From Nocardioides terrae (GTDB lineage: Bacteria > Actinomycetota > Actinomycetes > Propionibacteriales > Nocardioidaceae): a stretch of DNA of 64,000 bases. The DNA lies in NCBI RefSeq assembly GCF_900112345.1, contig NZ_FOLB01000008.1, forward strand, positions 164,874-228,873, written 5' to 3'. Numbering within the stretch: the stretch's first letter is position 1; each line of letters opens with the position of its first letter. Positions 15,491 through 25,049 of this stretch are shown in pieces. The position numbers were made by a program, and so were the translations under genes. The notes beneath the pieces were generated by a model, which had not been told where the DNA came from, did no database searches, and saw nothing but the letters and a program-made list of their open reading frames with translations.

Positions 15491-16282
15491 ATGTCCTCGT
15501 CGTCACTGACCGCGACGAAGGCATTGAAGCCGATCGGGACCGCAGGCAACTTCTTCGCCTTCGCCCTTGACGTCTTCATCGCCTTGTTCCGGCGGCCCTT
15601 CCAGCTCCGTGAGTTCATCCAGCAGGCGTGGTTCATCGCCTCGGTGACCATCATCCCGACCGCGCTCGTCGCGATCCCGTTCGGCGCCGTCATCGCCCTC
15701 CAGGTCGGTGGCCTGATCAAGCAGTTCGGCGCCCAGTCGTTCGTCGGCTCGGCGAGCGTCCTGGCCGTCGTCCGGGAGGCCGGGCCGATCGCCACCGCCC
15801 TGCTCATCGCCGGGGCCGGTGGCTCGGCGATCGCCGCGGACCTCGGCGCCCGCAAGATCCGCGAGGAGCTCGACGCGATGATGGTGCTGGGCATCGATCC
15901 GATCCAGCGCCTCGTCGTCCCGCGCGTCCTCGCCTGCATGCTCGTCTCGGTCTTCCTCAACGGGCTGGTCAGCGTCGTCGGCGTCGCCGGTGGCTACGTC
16001 TTCAACGTCCTGCTGCAAGGCGGTACGCCGGGCTCCTACCTGGCCAGCTTCACCGCGCTCGCCCAGTTGCCGGACGTGTGGCAGGGCTTGGCGAAGGCGC
16101 TGGTGTTCGGGCTGATCGCCGCGGTCGTGGCGTCCTACATGGGCATGAACGCCGGCGGCGGCCCGAAGGGCGTCGGTGACGCCGTCAACCAGTCGGTCGT
16201 GGTCACCTTCCTGCTGCTCTTCATCGTCAACTTCGTGATGACCGCGATCTACTTCCAGGTCGTTCCGCCGAAGACAGGATGA
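15491..16282 (+). CDS. yrbEA: MlaE/YrbE-family ABC permease A
   Basis: A 263-residue inner-membrane permease of the MlaE family that forms the channel core of Mce-type importers. It has an N-terminal interface helix and about five hydrophobic helices. Family segments: IPFGAVIALQVGGLIKQFGAQSFVG, REAGPIATALLIAGAGGSAIAADLGARKIREELDAMMVLGIDPIQRLVVPRVLA (the MlaE core with EELDAM) and GGGPKGVGDAVNQSVV near the C-terminus. It starts 3 bases after mceG and overlaps yrbEB by 4 bases (ATGA), so the operon is translationally coupled. Confidence 0.92.
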   Translation: MSSSSLTATKALKPIGTAGNFFAFALDVFIALFRRPFQLREFIQQAWFIASVTIIPTALVAIPFGAVIALQVGGLIKQFGAQSFVGSASVLAVVREAGPIATALLIAGAGGSAIAADLGARKIREELDAMMVLGIDPIQRLVVPRVLACMLVSVFLNGLVSVVGVAGGYVFNVLLQGGTPGSYLASFTALAQLPDVWQGLAKALVFGLIAAVVASYMGMNAGGGPKGVGDAVNQSVVVTFLLLFIVNFVMTAIYFQVVPPKTG

Positions 16283-17130
16283 CCGCGATGTCCAGGCAGT
16301 ACCTGACCCGGGGGCGGGCGGTCTACGAGCGCCCCCTCAAGACTCTCGACAAGCTCGGTGAGGAGCTGTCGTTCTACGTGCGCGCCCTCGGGTGGGCGCC
16401 GCGCACGGTGCGCCGCTACAAGAAGGAGATCCTGCGCCTGCTGGCCGAGGTCGCCCTCGGGACCGGGGCCCTGGCCGTCATCGGCGGCACCGTCGGCGTG
16501 ATCGCGGCGTTGACCTTCTTCACCGGCACCGAGGTGGGCCTGCAGGGGTACGCCGCGCTCAACCAGCTGGGCACGTCGACCTTCTCCGGCTTCGTGTCGG
16601 CCTACTTCAACACCCGCGAGATCGCGCCGCTCGTCTCCTCGATCGCGCTGGCGGCCACCGTCGGCTGCGGCTTCACCGCGCAGCTGGGCGCGATGCGCAT
16701 CTCCGAGGAGGTCGACGCCCTCGAGGTGATGGCGGTGCCGTCGGTGCCGTTCCTCGTGACGACGCGGATCATCGCGGGGATCATCGCCATCGTCCCGCTC
16801 TACGTGATCGGCCTGCTGGCCTCCTACGCGGCGACGCGGTTCACCGTCACCACGGTGTTCGGGCAGAGCGCGGGCACCTACGACCACTACTTCACGACGT
16901 TCCTTCCGCCGGGCGACGTGCTGTGGTCCTTCGGCAAGGTGATCGTCTTCGCCGTCGTGATCATCCTGATCCACTGCTACCACGGCTACACCGCCTCGGG
17001 CGGCCCTGCGGGCGTCGGCATCGCGGTCGGCCGCGCGGTGCGCACCAGCATCGTCGCCGTCAGCGTGCTCGACCTGTTCCTCTCGATGGCGATCTGGGGC
17101 GCCGCCACGACGGTCAGGCTGGCGGGCTAG
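16279..17130 (+). CDS. yrbEB: MlaE/YrbE-family ABC permease B
   Basis: Second YrbE permease, 283 residues, expected to pair with YrbEA in the membrane. The family core reads REIAPLVSSIALAATVGCGFTAQLGAMRISEEVDALEVMAVPSVPFLVTTRIIAG, with EEVDALEVM corresponding to the MlaE signature, and GPAGVGIAVGRAVRTS near the end. The N-terminal arm is longer than in YrbEA. The ATG lies in the ATGA overlap with yrbEA; an in-frame ATG at 16288 is an alternative start. It is followed after 2 bases by mceA. Confidence 0.92.
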   Translation: MTAMSRQYLTRGRAVYERPLKTLDKLGEELSFYVRALGWAPRTVRRYKKEILRLLAEVALGTGALAVIGGTVGVIAALTFFTGTEVGLQGYAALNQLGTSTFSGFVSAYFNTREIAPLVSSIALAATVGCGFTAQLGAMRISEEVDALEVMAVPSVPFLVTTRIIAGIIAIVPLYVIGLLASYAATRFTVTTVFGQSAGTYDHYFTTFLPPGDVLWSFGKVIVFAVVIILIHCYHGYTASGGPAGVGIAVGRAVRTSIVAVSVLDLFLSMAIWGAATTVRLAG

Positions 17131-17132
17131 GC

Positions 17133-18452
17133 ATGGCATCGGTCCTGCGCACGCGCGCGCTCGGCATCTGCTTCCTCGCCCTCGTGGTGGGCGGGGTGTG
17201 GATGACCTACGCCGTCTTCACCCAGAAGTTCACCGACTTCGACAGGGTCACCCTCGAGACCACGAGCGTCGGGCTGCAGCTGCCCGACCGCGCCGACGTC
17301 AAGGTGCGCGGCGTGATCGTCGGCGAGGTGCTGAAGCAGCAGGCCACCGGCGGCGGCGCGAAGCTGACCCTGGGCATCAAGCCCGACGAGATCGACACCA
17401 TCCCCGCCAACGTGACCGGCTCGATCCTGCCCAAGACGCTCTTCGGCGAGAAGTACGTCTCCCTGGTGGTGCCCGACGAGCCGAAGCCGACGGCGATCAA
17501 GCCGGGGGCGACCATCGCCCGTACGGCGGTCGCGACCGAGCTCGACAGCGTGCTCTCCGACCTCTACCCGCTGCTGCGGGCGGTGCAGCCGGCGGACCTC
17601 AACATGACCCTCAACGCGCTGGCGACCGCGCTCGAGGGGCGCGGCGAGGAGCTCGGCAGCACGATCGAGACCGCCGACGCCTACCTCAAGCGGCTCAACC
17701 CGCAGATCCCCGCGCTGGTCGAGGACCTCAAGAAGTCGGTCACCGTCGCCGACACCTACAACAGCGTCATCCCGGAGCTGAGCAGCATCCTCCGCAACAC
17801 GATCACCACGACCGGCACGCTCGAGGACAACAGCGCCCAGCTGCACGCCCTGCTCACCAACGTGACCACGGTGTCCGGCACGGCGCGCGAGTTCCTCGCC
17901 ACCAACGAGAACAACCTCATCCGCCTCGCCGACATCAACGACGGCCTGCTCAAGACGGCGGCCCGCTACTCCACGGAGTTCCCGTGCCTGCTCGGCGGCC
18001 TGGAGAACCTCGGCAAGCGCGAGGCCGACGCGTTCCGGAACTACACCCTCCACATCGTCCTCGAGACGCTGCCGCAGGAGCCGCGGCGCTACACACCCGC
18101 CGACCAGCCCCACTACGGCGAGGACCGCGGTCCCGCCTGCGGGCACCTGCCCAGCCCGCCGTGGAGCCAGAAGAACCCGCTCTCGGTGGTGCCGTCGGTG
18201 AACGACGGCGTCTCCGGACCCGTCCGCCGCGCCCCGCTCGGCGCGGACTTCTTCCGCAACGGCTTCGGGTACGCCGGCAGCCCGGCCGAGTCCGAGGTCT
18301 ACGACCAGCTCCTCGCCCCGGGTCTCGGGGTCGCCCCGACCCAGGTCCCCGACCTCGGCGGCCTGCTCGTCGGCCCGATGGCGCGCGGCGCCACCGTCGG
18401 CCTCGCCCCCGCCTCCGGCACCGACGCCGGCACCGAGGGGAGCGCGCGATGA
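17133..18452 (+). CDS. mceA: Mce-family substrate-binding protein A
   Basis: First of six MlaD/Mce-domain proteins, 439 residues. An N-terminal signal anchor (ALGICFLALVVGGVWMTYAVF) is followed by the MlaD-type beta barrel (about residues 38-115, with VKVRGVIVGEVL and LPKTLFGEKYVSLV). A long helical region runs to about 300, and a Pro/Gly-rich C-terminal tail follows. Mce proteins form a periplasm-spanning hexamer or tunnel that delivers lipids to the YrbE permeases. It starts 2 bases after yrbEB and overlaps mceB by 4 bases. The substrate (sterol, fatty acid or phospholipid) cannot be told from sequence. Confidence 0.9.
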   Translation: MASVLRTRALGICFLALVVGGVWMTYAVFTQKFTDFDRVTLETTSVGLQLPDRADVKVRGVIVGEVLKQQATGGGAKLTLGIKPDEIDTIPANVTGSILPKTLFGEKYVSLVVPDEPKPTAIKPGATIARTAVATELDSVLSDLYPLLRAVQPADLNMTLNALATALEGRGEELGSTIETADAYLKRLNPQIPALVEDLKKSVTVADTYNSVIPELSSILRNTITTTGTLEDNSAQLHALLTNVTTVSGTAREFLATNENNLIRLADINDGLLKTAARYSTEFPCLLGGLENLGKREADAFRNYTLHIVLETLPQEPRRYTPADQPHYGEDRGPACGHLPSPPWSQKNPLSVVPSVNDGVSGPVRRAPLGADFFRNGFGYAGSPAESEVYDQLLAPGLGVAPTQVPDLGGLLVGPMARGATVGLAPASGTDAGTEGSAR

Positions 18453-19486
18453 AGCTCCTCCTGGACAAGCGGACCCGCGCCGACCTGCTCAAGCTGATCG
18501 CCTTCGTGGTGGTCACCACCTTGGCCACCGGCCTGCTGGTGATCACGATCGGCAACATCTCCTTCGGCGGCACTAAGGACTACAAGGCCGTGTTCTCCGA
18601 CGCGACCGGTGTCAACAAGGGCGACGACGTCCGCATCGCGGGCGTCAAGGTCGGCACCGTCCGCCACGTCGAGATCACCGACCGGACCCGGGCGCTGGTG
18701 ACCTTCTCGGTCAGCGACGACGAGGCGCTGAGCACGACCACCCACGCGGCGATCCGCTACCGCAACCTCGTCGGACAGCGCTACATCGCCCTCTCGGGCG
18801 AGTCCGGTGACGGGGGACAGCTCCACCAGGGCCAGACCATCCCGGTGAGCCAGACCAGCCCGGCGCTGGACCTCACCGTGCTCTTCAACGGGTTCAAGCC
18901 GCTCTTCCAGGCGCTGTCGCCCAGCGACATCAACAAGCTCTCCTACGAGATCGTGCAGGTCTTCCAGGGGGAGGGCAGCACGCTCGACAGCCTGCTCGCC
19001 CACACCGCCTCGGTGACTCAGACCCTCGCCGACCGCGACGCCGTCATCGACTCGCTGATCGACAACCTCAACCAGGTGCTCGACCACCTCGGTGACCGCG
19101 ACCAGCAGCTGTCGACGCTGATCACGACCTTCCGGACGTTCGTGCACGGGCTGACCGGCGACCGCAAGGCGATCCTCGACTCGCTCGACCAGATCACCGG
19201 GCTCTCGGTGCAGACCGCCGACCTGCTGAAGGGCATCCGGTCGCCGTTCGTGCAGGACATCAAGCAGCTGCGGAAGGTGGCCGGCAACATCGACTCCAAC
19301 AAGGCGGAGCTCGACCGTGTGATCCAGGTGCTGCCGATCAAGCTCAACAAGGTCGGCAACACCGCGACGTACGGCTCGTTCTTCAACTTCTACCTGTGCA
19401 ACTTCACCGGGACGGTGAAGCTGCCGGCCGGCCAGGAGCTCCCCGTGAGCTACAAGACCGGCGGAGCGAGGTGCAACCTCTCGTGA
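18449..19486 (+). CDS. mceB: Mce-family protein B
   Basis: A 345-residue Mce protein. It has an N-terminal membrane anchor (LIAFVVVTTLATGLLVITIG), the MlaD domain (YKAVFSDATGVNKGDDVRIAGVKVGTV, then RYRNLVGQRYIAL) and a long coiled-coil-rich helical segment (about residues 140-300). It ends with the conserved Mce C-terminal pattern GNTATYGSFFNFYLCNF. The start ATG lies in the ATGA overlap with mceA, and the stop overlaps the GTG of mceC. It is one subunit of the proposed hetero-hexameric Mce tunnel. Confidence 0.9.
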   Translation: MKLLLDKRTRADLLKLIAFVVVTTLATGLLVITIGNISFGGTKDYKAVFSDATGVNKGDDVRIAGVKVGTVRHVEITDRTRALVTFSVSDDEALSTTTHAAIRYRNLVGQRYIALSGESGDGGQLHQGQTIPVSQTSPALDLTVLFNGFKPLFQALSPSDINKLSYEIVQVFQGEGSTLDSLLAHTASVTQTLADRDAVIDSLIDNLNQVLDHLGDRDQQLSTLITTFRTFVHGLTGDRKAILDSLDQITGLSVQTADLLKGIRSPFVQDIKQLRKVAGNIDSNKAELDRVIQVLPIKLNKVGNTATYGSFFNFYLCNFTGTVKLPAGQELPVSYKTGGARCNLS

Positions 19487-20454
19487 TCCCCTTCCGTGAG
19501 CGCAACCCCGTCAAGATCGGCGCGATCTCCATCGCCGTGCTGGCGTTGGTCATGCTGGCTGCCTTCAAGGCCCAGGACCTGCCGCTGATCGGCGGCGGCG
19601 ACACCTACTACGCCGACTTCAGCGAGGCCGGTGGCCTCAAGGCCGACGACGAGGTCAGGATCGCGGGCGTCCGCGTCGGCAAGGTGACCGACGTCGGCCT
19701 CGACCACGGCCACGTGAAGGTCACCTTCAAGCTCAAGAGCGACGCCGACTTCGGCTCCCAGACCCGCGCCAGCATCAAGGTCAAGACGCTGCTCGGCGCG
19801 ATGTTCCTCGCGCTCGAGCCGGCCGGGCCGGGCCAGCTGGCCGAGGGCGCGGAGATCCCGGTCGAGCGCACCCAGTCGCCGTACGACGTCGTGCAGGCCT
19901 TCACCGGGCTGGCCGACACCGCCGGCGACATCGACACCGACCAGCTCGCCAGCGCGCTGACCACGCTCTCGGACCTGACCCGGACCACCCCGGCCTCGTT
20001 CCGGGCCGCCCTGACCGGCGTCTCGGCACTGTCGAGGAACGTCGCGGCGAAGAACGAGCGGATCGGCACGCTGCTCTCCAACCTGCAGCGCGTCTCGGCG
20101 GTGCTCGACCGGCGCGACGGCGACATCGTCGGGCTGATGGAGGACGCCGACGTCCTCTTCGACGCGCTCGTGCAGCGCCGCCAGGCGATCCACGACCTGC
20201 TGACCTCGACCTCGACCCTGTCGAAGGAGCTGAGCGCGCTGATCGACCAGAGCCGCGAGGACCTCAAGCCGGCCCTCTCGCACCTGCAGAACGTGCTCGC
20301 CGTGCTGACCAAGAACGAGGACAACCTCGACGAGAGCCTGCGGCTGATGGCTCCGTTCTACCGGGTCTTCGCGTCCACGCTCGGCAACGGGCCGTGGTTC
20401 GACACCTACATCCAGAACATGCCGCCGGCTCCTGCGATCGGAGGTGCCGGATGA
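19483..20454 (+). CDS. mceC: Mce-family protein C
   Basis: A 323-residue Mce protein. The N-terminus IPFRERNPVKIGAISIAVLALVMLAAF is the membrane anchor typical of MceC. The MlaD domain follows (YYADFSEAGGLKADDEVRIAGVRVGKV ... KVKTLLGAMFLAL), then a helical domain through RVSAVLDRRDGDIVGLM and the terminal FYRVFASTLGNGPWFDTY pattern. GTG 19483 overlaps the mceB stop (GTGA), and the 3' end overlaps mceD by 4 bases. All six Mce genes show such couplings, consistent with fixed stoichiometry. Confidence 0.9.
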   Translation: MIPFRERNPVKIGAISIAVLALVMLAAFKAQDLPLIGGGDTYYADFSEAGGLKADDEVRIAGVRVGKVTDVGLDHGHVKVTFKLKSDADFGSQTRASIKVKTLLGAMFLALEPAGPGQLAEGAEIPVERTQSPYDVVQAFTGLADTAGDIDTDQLASALTTLSDLTRTTPASFRAALTGVSALSRNVAAKNERIGTLLSNLQRVSAVLDRRDGDIVGLMEDADVLFDALVQRRQAIHDLLTSTSTLSKELSALIDQSREDLKPALSHLQNVLAVLTKNEDNLDESLRLMAPFYRVFASTLGNGPWFDTYIQNMPPAPAIGGAG

Positions 20455-21605
20455 CGACCCGGATCCTCAGGTGGCTGGTCCCCGGCGTCATCGCGATCCT
20501 CGTGGTGACCGCGGGTGTCACGATGTTCACCGGCGGCGGCGAGCGGACGCTGGTCGCGCACTTCCCGCGGACCGTCTCGATCTACGAGGGCAGCGACGTC
20601 CGGGTGCTCGGGGTGCCGGTCGGCAAGGTCGACGAGGTCACGCCCAACGGCACCGACGTCAAGGTGACCATGCACTACGCCGACGACGTGCAGGTGCCGG
20701 CCGACGCGAAGGCGGTCATCGTCGCGCCCTCGGTCGTCGGCGACCGGTTCGTCCAGCTCACGCCCGCCTACACGCGCGGTCCGGTGCTCGAGGACGGGGC
20801 GGTGCTGGACACCAGCCGGACCGCCGTACCGCTGGAGCTCGACGACATCTACGGCAGCCTCGACAAGCTCGTCGTCGCGCTCGGGCCGACCGGCGCCAAC
20901 AAGAACGGGGCGCTGTCGGACCTGCTCGACCAGACCGCGAAGAACTTCGGCGGCGAGGGCACCCAGGTCCGCCAGACCATCGGCGACTTCGGCAAGCTCA
21001 GCAAGACGCTCGACGACAACAAGGACGCCCTGTTCGGATCGGCCGCCCAGCTGCAGAGCTTCGTCAGCACGCTGGCCCAGAACGACTCGACGGTGCGCGG
21101 CTTCAACACCTCGCTGTCCCGCGTCTCGACCATGCTGGAGGGGGAGCGGGGCGACCTCGCCGCCTCGCTGCGCAACCTGGCCACGGCGCTGGGCGACGTG
21201 ACGACGTTCGTGCGGACCAACAAGGACGCGCTGCACTCCGACATCGGTGGTCTCAACCGGGTCGCGAAGGTGCTCGTCAAGCGTCGCAACGAGCTCAACG
21301 AGGTCCTCGACGACGCCCCGCTCGCGCTCGACAACCTCTTCCACGCCTACGACCCGAACGCCGGGACGCTCGACACCAGTGCGAACCTGCAGTCGACGGT
21401 GGGCAACGTGGTCAACGACCCGTCGCTGACGATGTGCACCATCCTCAACCAGGCCGACAAGAGCGGCTCGCTGTGCAACCTCGTCGACAGCGTGCTACCG
21501 CGCGGCAGCGTCTTCGGCGCCGGCACCGGCTCCGCGGTCGGCAAGCACAGCGACCCGACGCTCGGCGGCCTGGTCCGTACGCCGGCCCGTGGAGGCGCCC
21601 GATGA
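20451..21605 (+). CDS. mceD: Mce-family protein D
   Basis: A 384-residue Mce protein. It has an N-terminal anchor (WLVPGVIAILVVTAGVTMF), an MlaD domain (VAHFPRTVSIYEGSDVRVLGVPVGKV, then VVGDRFVQLTP), a helical domain to about residue 290, and a C-terminal tail containing two cysteines (SLTMCTILNQ, SLCNLV). ATG 20451 overlaps mceC by 4 bases. The last bases overlap the mceE start. Confidence 0.9.
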   Translation: MTTRILRWLVPGVIAILVVTAGVTMFTGGGERTLVAHFPRTVSIYEGSDVRVLGVPVGKVDEVTPNGTDVKVTMHYADDVQVPADAKAVIVAPSVVGDRFVQLTPAYTRGPVLEDGAVLDTSRTAVPLELDDIYGSLDKLVVALGPTGANKNGALSDLLDQTAKNFGGEGTQVRQTIGDFGKLSKTLDDNKDALFGSAAQLQSFVSTLAQNDSTVRGFNTSLSRVSTMLEGERGDLAASLRNLATALGDVTTFVRTNKDALHSDIGGLNRVAKVLVKRRNELNEVLDDAPLALDNLFHAYDPNAGTLDTSANLQSTVGNVVNDPSLTMCTILNQADKSGSLCNLVDSVLPRGSVFGAGTGSAVGKHSDPTLGGLVRTPARGGAR

Positions 21606-23098
21606 GGCGCCCGATGTGGCGCCCGATGTGGCGCCCGGCCCGCCTCGAGCGCCTGGTCGCCCTCCTGGCCATGGTGTGCCTGACGCTCACCGCCTGCGAC
21701 TTCGACGTCTACGACCTGCCGCTGCCCGGCGGCGCCGACACCGGGTCGAACCCGATGACCCTGCACGTCGAGTTCGCCGACGTCCTCGACCTGGTCCCGG
21801 ACTCCGCGGTGAAGGTGGACGAGGTCTCCGTCGGCCGGGTCAAGGACGTCGAGCTCGTCGACGGCCACGCCGACGTGACCGTCGAGGTGCGTCGCGACAC
21901 GAAGCTGCCGGCCAACGCGACCGCGCAGATCCGGCAGACCAGCCTGCTCGGCGAGAAGTTCGTCTCCCTGGTCGCGCCAGCGACCGACCCGAGCCCCACC
22001 CGGCTCAGGAGCGGCGACACGATCCCGCTCGAGCGCAGCGGCCGCAACCCGGAGATCGAGGAGGTTCTCGGCGCCCTCAGCCTGGTGCTCAACGGCGGCG
22101 GTGTCGCCCAGCTCAAGACGATCTCGACCGAGCTCAACAAGGCGCTGGCCGGTCACGAGGACGCCGCGAGGTCGGTCCTCACGCAGGTCCAGGTGCTGAT
22201 GGGCCACCTCGACGACAACAAGGCGTCGATCGTGCAGGCGCTGGAGTCGATCGACCGGCTGTCCCAGTCGGTCCGCTCCCAGGAGAAGACGATCGACGCG
22301 GCGCTCGGCGAGCTGCCCAGCGCGCTGCAGAGCATCGACGCGCAGCGCAAGGACCTCGTCACGATGCTGCAGGCGCTCAGCCACCTCGGCGACGTGGGCG
22401 TCCGGGTCATCAACGCCTCCAAGACCGCGACCATCAACGTCGTCCAGAACCTCGAGCCGACGCTGACCCAGCTCGCCAACGCCGGCGACAGCCTGGTCAA
22501 CTCGATCGGGACCGCACTGACCTACCCGTTCGTCGACGAGGTCGTCGGACGCGACCCGCAGGTCGCCCGCAACCTGCACATGGGCGACTACGTCAACCTC
22601 TCCATCGACCTGCAGGTCGACGTCGGCGGCCCGCTCGAGGACGCCCTGACCAACCCGGTCCCGTCCGCGATCCACCCGACCGTGATCGTCGGCAACCTCA
22701 CCAAGTGCCTCGCGTCGCTCAACCTGCAGAGCGCCGCCTGCCAGGCCGTGCTCGCGACGCCCGGCGCGCTGCTCAACATCATCAACGAGTGCAAGAAGCC
22801 GGCCAACAAGGACGCCGCGCTCTGCCAGACCCTCAACCAGCTGCCCGGACTCGGCGGCGTGCTGCCCGGGCTGCCGGGCCCGGCGGCACCGGGCGGCACC
22901 GGTTCAGCCGGCAACCCGCTCGGCGACCTGCTCGGCAGCATCGGGCTGAACCGGGCGGCACCCGGCGGCCACGTGGTGACCCAGCCCGGCCCGGTGTCCT
23001 ACGACGCGCTCACCAGGCTCTACGACCCGACCCTGGTCAAGCTGCTCGTCCCCGGACTGGCCAGCGGTCCGGCCCAGGGGAAGGAGGCGGCGAAGTGA
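21602..23098 (+). CDS. mceE: Mce-family lipoprotein E
   Basis: A 498-residue Mce protein of the MceE (LprK-like) type. The N-terminus has a signal peptide with lipobox LTAC (VALLAMVCLTLTAC), predicting lipid attachment to the cysteine. The MlaD domain reads FADVLDLVPDSAVKVDEVSVGRVKDV ... IRQTSLLGEKFVSLV, followed by a long helical region and a Gly/Pro-rich tail with four cysteines. The first residues contain a 12-base tandem repeat encoding RPMWRPMWRP, giving three possible ATG starts (21602, 21614, 21626). 21602 has GGAGG 6 bases upstream and is preferred. The 3' end overlaps mceF by GTGA. Confidence 0.9.
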   Translation: MRRPMWRPMWRPARLERLVALLAMVCLTLTACDFDVYDLPLPGGADTGSNPMTLHVEFADVLDLVPDSAVKVDEVSVGRVKDVELVDGHADVTVEVRRDTKLPANATAQIRQTSLLGEKFVSLVAPATDPSPTRLRSGDTIPLERSGRNPEIEEVLGALSLVLNGGGVAQLKTISTELNKALAGHEDAARSVLTQVQVLMGHLDDNKASIVQALESIDRLSQSVRSQEKTIDAALGELPSALQSIDAQRKDLVTMLQALSHLGDVGVRVINASKTATINVVQNLEPTLTQLANAGDSLVNSIGTALTYPFVDEVVGRDPQVARNLHMGDYVNLSIDLQVDVGGPLEDALTNPVPSAIHPTVIVGNLTKCLASLNLQSAACQAVLATPGALLNIINECKKPANKDAALCQTLNQLPGLGGVLPGLPGPAAPGGTGSAGNPLGDLLGSIGLNRAAPGGHVVTQPGPVSYDALTRLYDPTLVKLLVPGLASGPAQGKEAAK

Positions 23099-24381
23099 TC
23101 ACCCGTCGCACGAAGCTGCAGCTGCTCGTCTTCGCGATCATCACGCTGCTCGGCGTGTCCTTCGCCGGCGCGAAGTACGCCCGCCTGGACCGGCTCTTCA
23201 TCGACGACCACTACACCGTCGTCGCCCACTTCACGTCCTCCGGCGGCATCTACACGGGCGGTGAGGTGTCCTACCGCGGGGTCAAGATCGGCCAGGTCGG
23301 GGACATGAGGCTGACCCACGCCGGGGTCGACGTCTACCTCGACATCGACAACTCCTACGACAGCATCCCGGCCGACACGCTCGCCGTGGTCGGCAACCGG
23401 TCGGCCGTCGGCGAGCAGTACGTCGAGCTGCAGCCGCAGTCCGACAAGAAGCCCTACCTGCGGGAGAGCTCCGAGATCGCGCCGACCGACACCCGCACCC
23501 CGCTGCCCACCGAGCAGCTGCTGGCCGACGCCGCCTCCACCGTGCAGTCGGTCGACACCGCCGACCTCTCCACCACCGTCGGCGAGCTCGGCCGGGCGTT
23601 CGGCGGCGCCGGTGAGGACCTCCAGCAGATCCTGGACACCAGCACGTCGTTCGTGAAGACCGCCAACGACAACTTCGACGTGACGAGTGCGCTGATCCGG
23701 GACGGCAACACCGTGCTCAGCGGCCAGGTGGCCACCGAGGGCGCCATCCGGTCCTTCGCCAGGGACCTCTCGCTCTTCAGCGGCACCCTGGCCGGCAGCG
23801 ACAAGGACCTGCGCCGGCTCATCGTCAACGGCGCCGCGGGCGCCCAGGAGCTGCAGGCCTTCCTGATCGCCAACAAGGTCGACCTCACCGAGCTGCTCAG
23901 CGAGTCGGTCACCACCGGCGACATCGTGCTCAAGCACCTGCCCGGGCTGCGCCAGATCCTGGTGATCTACCCCTACGTCGTCGAGGGCGGCTTCACCGTG
24001 CTCGACAAGAACAAGGCGGGCCACTACGACGCCCACTTCGGCCTGGTGCTGACCCCGGCGAAGCTGTGCAAGCAGGGCTACGAGGGCACGGTCAAGCGCC
24101 CGCCGCAGGACGGCTCCAACAAGCCGATGAACACCGCCGCCCGCTGCGCGGAGTCGGCGAGCCAGAGCAACGCACGTGGCGCGCAGAACCTGCGACGGGC
24201 CGCGCCGGCCGGCTCCGGTGCGAAGGCACCGGTCGTGGCGGCGTACGACGGCACGACGGGGAGCCTGCAGTGGGGCGATCCCAGGGACCGCTCAGGTTCG
24301 GCCGGTAGCGTGGCGCCGCAGACGCCAGGGAAGGACTCATGGACGTGGCTCTACCTCCAACCCTCGACCGCGAAGGAGTGA
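23095..24381 (+). CDS. mceF: Mce-family protein F
   Basis: A 428-residue Mce protein closing the six-gene set. It has an N-terminal anchor (KLQLLVFAIITLLGVSFAGAKYARL), an MlaD domain (VVAHFTSSGGIYTGGEVSYRGVKIGQVGDM ... GNRSAVGEQYVELQP), a helical region, and the conserved MceF-like segment HLPGLRQILVIYPYVVEGGF. A 100-residue hydrophilic tail follows. It starts GTG in a GTGA overlap with mceE. The 3' end overlaps the next gene by 43 bases, the largest overlap in the operon. Confidence 0.9.
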   Translation: MITRRTKLQLLVFAIITLLGVSFAGAKYARLDRLFIDDHYTVVAHFTSSGGIYTGGEVSYRGVKIGQVGDMRLTHAGVDVYLDIDNSYDSIPADTLAVVGNRSAVGEQYVELQPQSDKKPYLRESSEIAPTDTRTPLPTEQLLADAASTVQSVDTADLSTTVGELGRAFGGAGEDLQQILDTSTSFVKTANDNFDVTSALIRDGNTVLSGQVATEGAIRSFARDLSLFSGTLAGSDKDLRRLIVNGAAGAQELQAFLIANKVDLTELLSESVTTGDIVLKHLPGLRQILVIYPYVVEGGFTVLDKNKAGHYDAHFGLVLTPAKLCKQGYEGTVKRPPQDGSNKPMNTAARCAESASQSNARGAQNLRRAAPAGSGAKAPVVAAYDGTTGSLQWGDPRDRSGSAGSVAPQTPGKDSWTWLYLQPSTAKE

Positions 24382-25049
24382 CGACCCCCGAGAACCCGTC
24401 GGCCGCTCCCGCTCCCGCCCTGTTGAGGTGGGGGGTGCTGGCCGTGCTGGGGGTGCTCATCGTGGGCTCGCTCGTCGCGCTCGGCATCCAGGCCGCGCAC
24501 CGCGGCGGCAACCCGTTCTCGACCACCGACGAGACGCAGAGCGCGCGCGACCGGGTGATGTCGCAGGCGCGTCAGTTCATGCTGCGCGTCAACACCTACG
24601 GGCCCGACCTGCTCGAGGGCCAGAGGATGCCGACGTACCGCGACCGGATCGCCGAGGTGGTGACCGCGAAGTTCAAGGCCGACTTCGAGAAGAACGTCCC
24701 CTACGCGGAGGCCACGGTCGTCCAGGCCGGGCTGGCCCGCACCACCGAGGTGTACGCCGCCGGGGTCGGTGACCTCGACCTCGACCGTGGCCGGGCGACC
24801 GCGCTGGTGGCCGGCTCCTTCACCAACTCGTTCCCGGACGCCAAGGACAAGACCAAGCGCGTCCCCGCCGACCCGCAGCCCTACCGCGTCGAGGTGACCC
24901 TCGTGCGACAGGGCGGGACCTGGAAGGTCGACGCATTCGCGCCGGTCGGCGCCGACGCCGCCCAGCAGGCACCCGGCGCGGCGCCCAGCCCCAACGCCGG
25001 CGCCACGCCCGACGTGCCGGCGCCCACCGGAGACGGGAGCGCCCAGTGA
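24339..25049 (+). CDS. Mce-associated membrane protein 1
   Basis: A 236-residue protein of the Mce-associated (Mas) type that follows mce genes in actinobacteria. One transmembrane helix (LRWGVLAVLGVLIVGSLVALGI, about residues 29-50) is followed by an extracytoplasmic NTF2/SnoaL-like domain (SQARQFMLRVNTYGPDLLEG ... VEVTLVRQGGTWKVDAFAPV) and a Pro/Ala-rich tail. Such proteins are thought to stabilise or assist the Mce complex; the precise role is not settled. ATG 24339 has GGAAGGA 5 bases upstream and overlaps mceF; GTG 24378 is an alternative start. The stop overlaps the next gene (GTGA). Confidence 0.8.
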   Translation: MDVALPPTLDREGVTTPENPSAAPAPALLRWGVLAVLGVLIVGSLVALGIQAAHRGGNPFSTTDETQSARDRVMSQARQFMLRVNTYGPDLLEGQRMPTYRDRIAEVVTAKFKADFEKNVPYAEATVVQAGLARTTEVYAAGVGDLDLDRGRATALVAGSFTNSFPDAKDKTKRVPADPQPYRVEVTLVRQGGTWKVDAFAPVGADAAQQAPGAAPSPNAGATPDVPAPTGDGSAQ

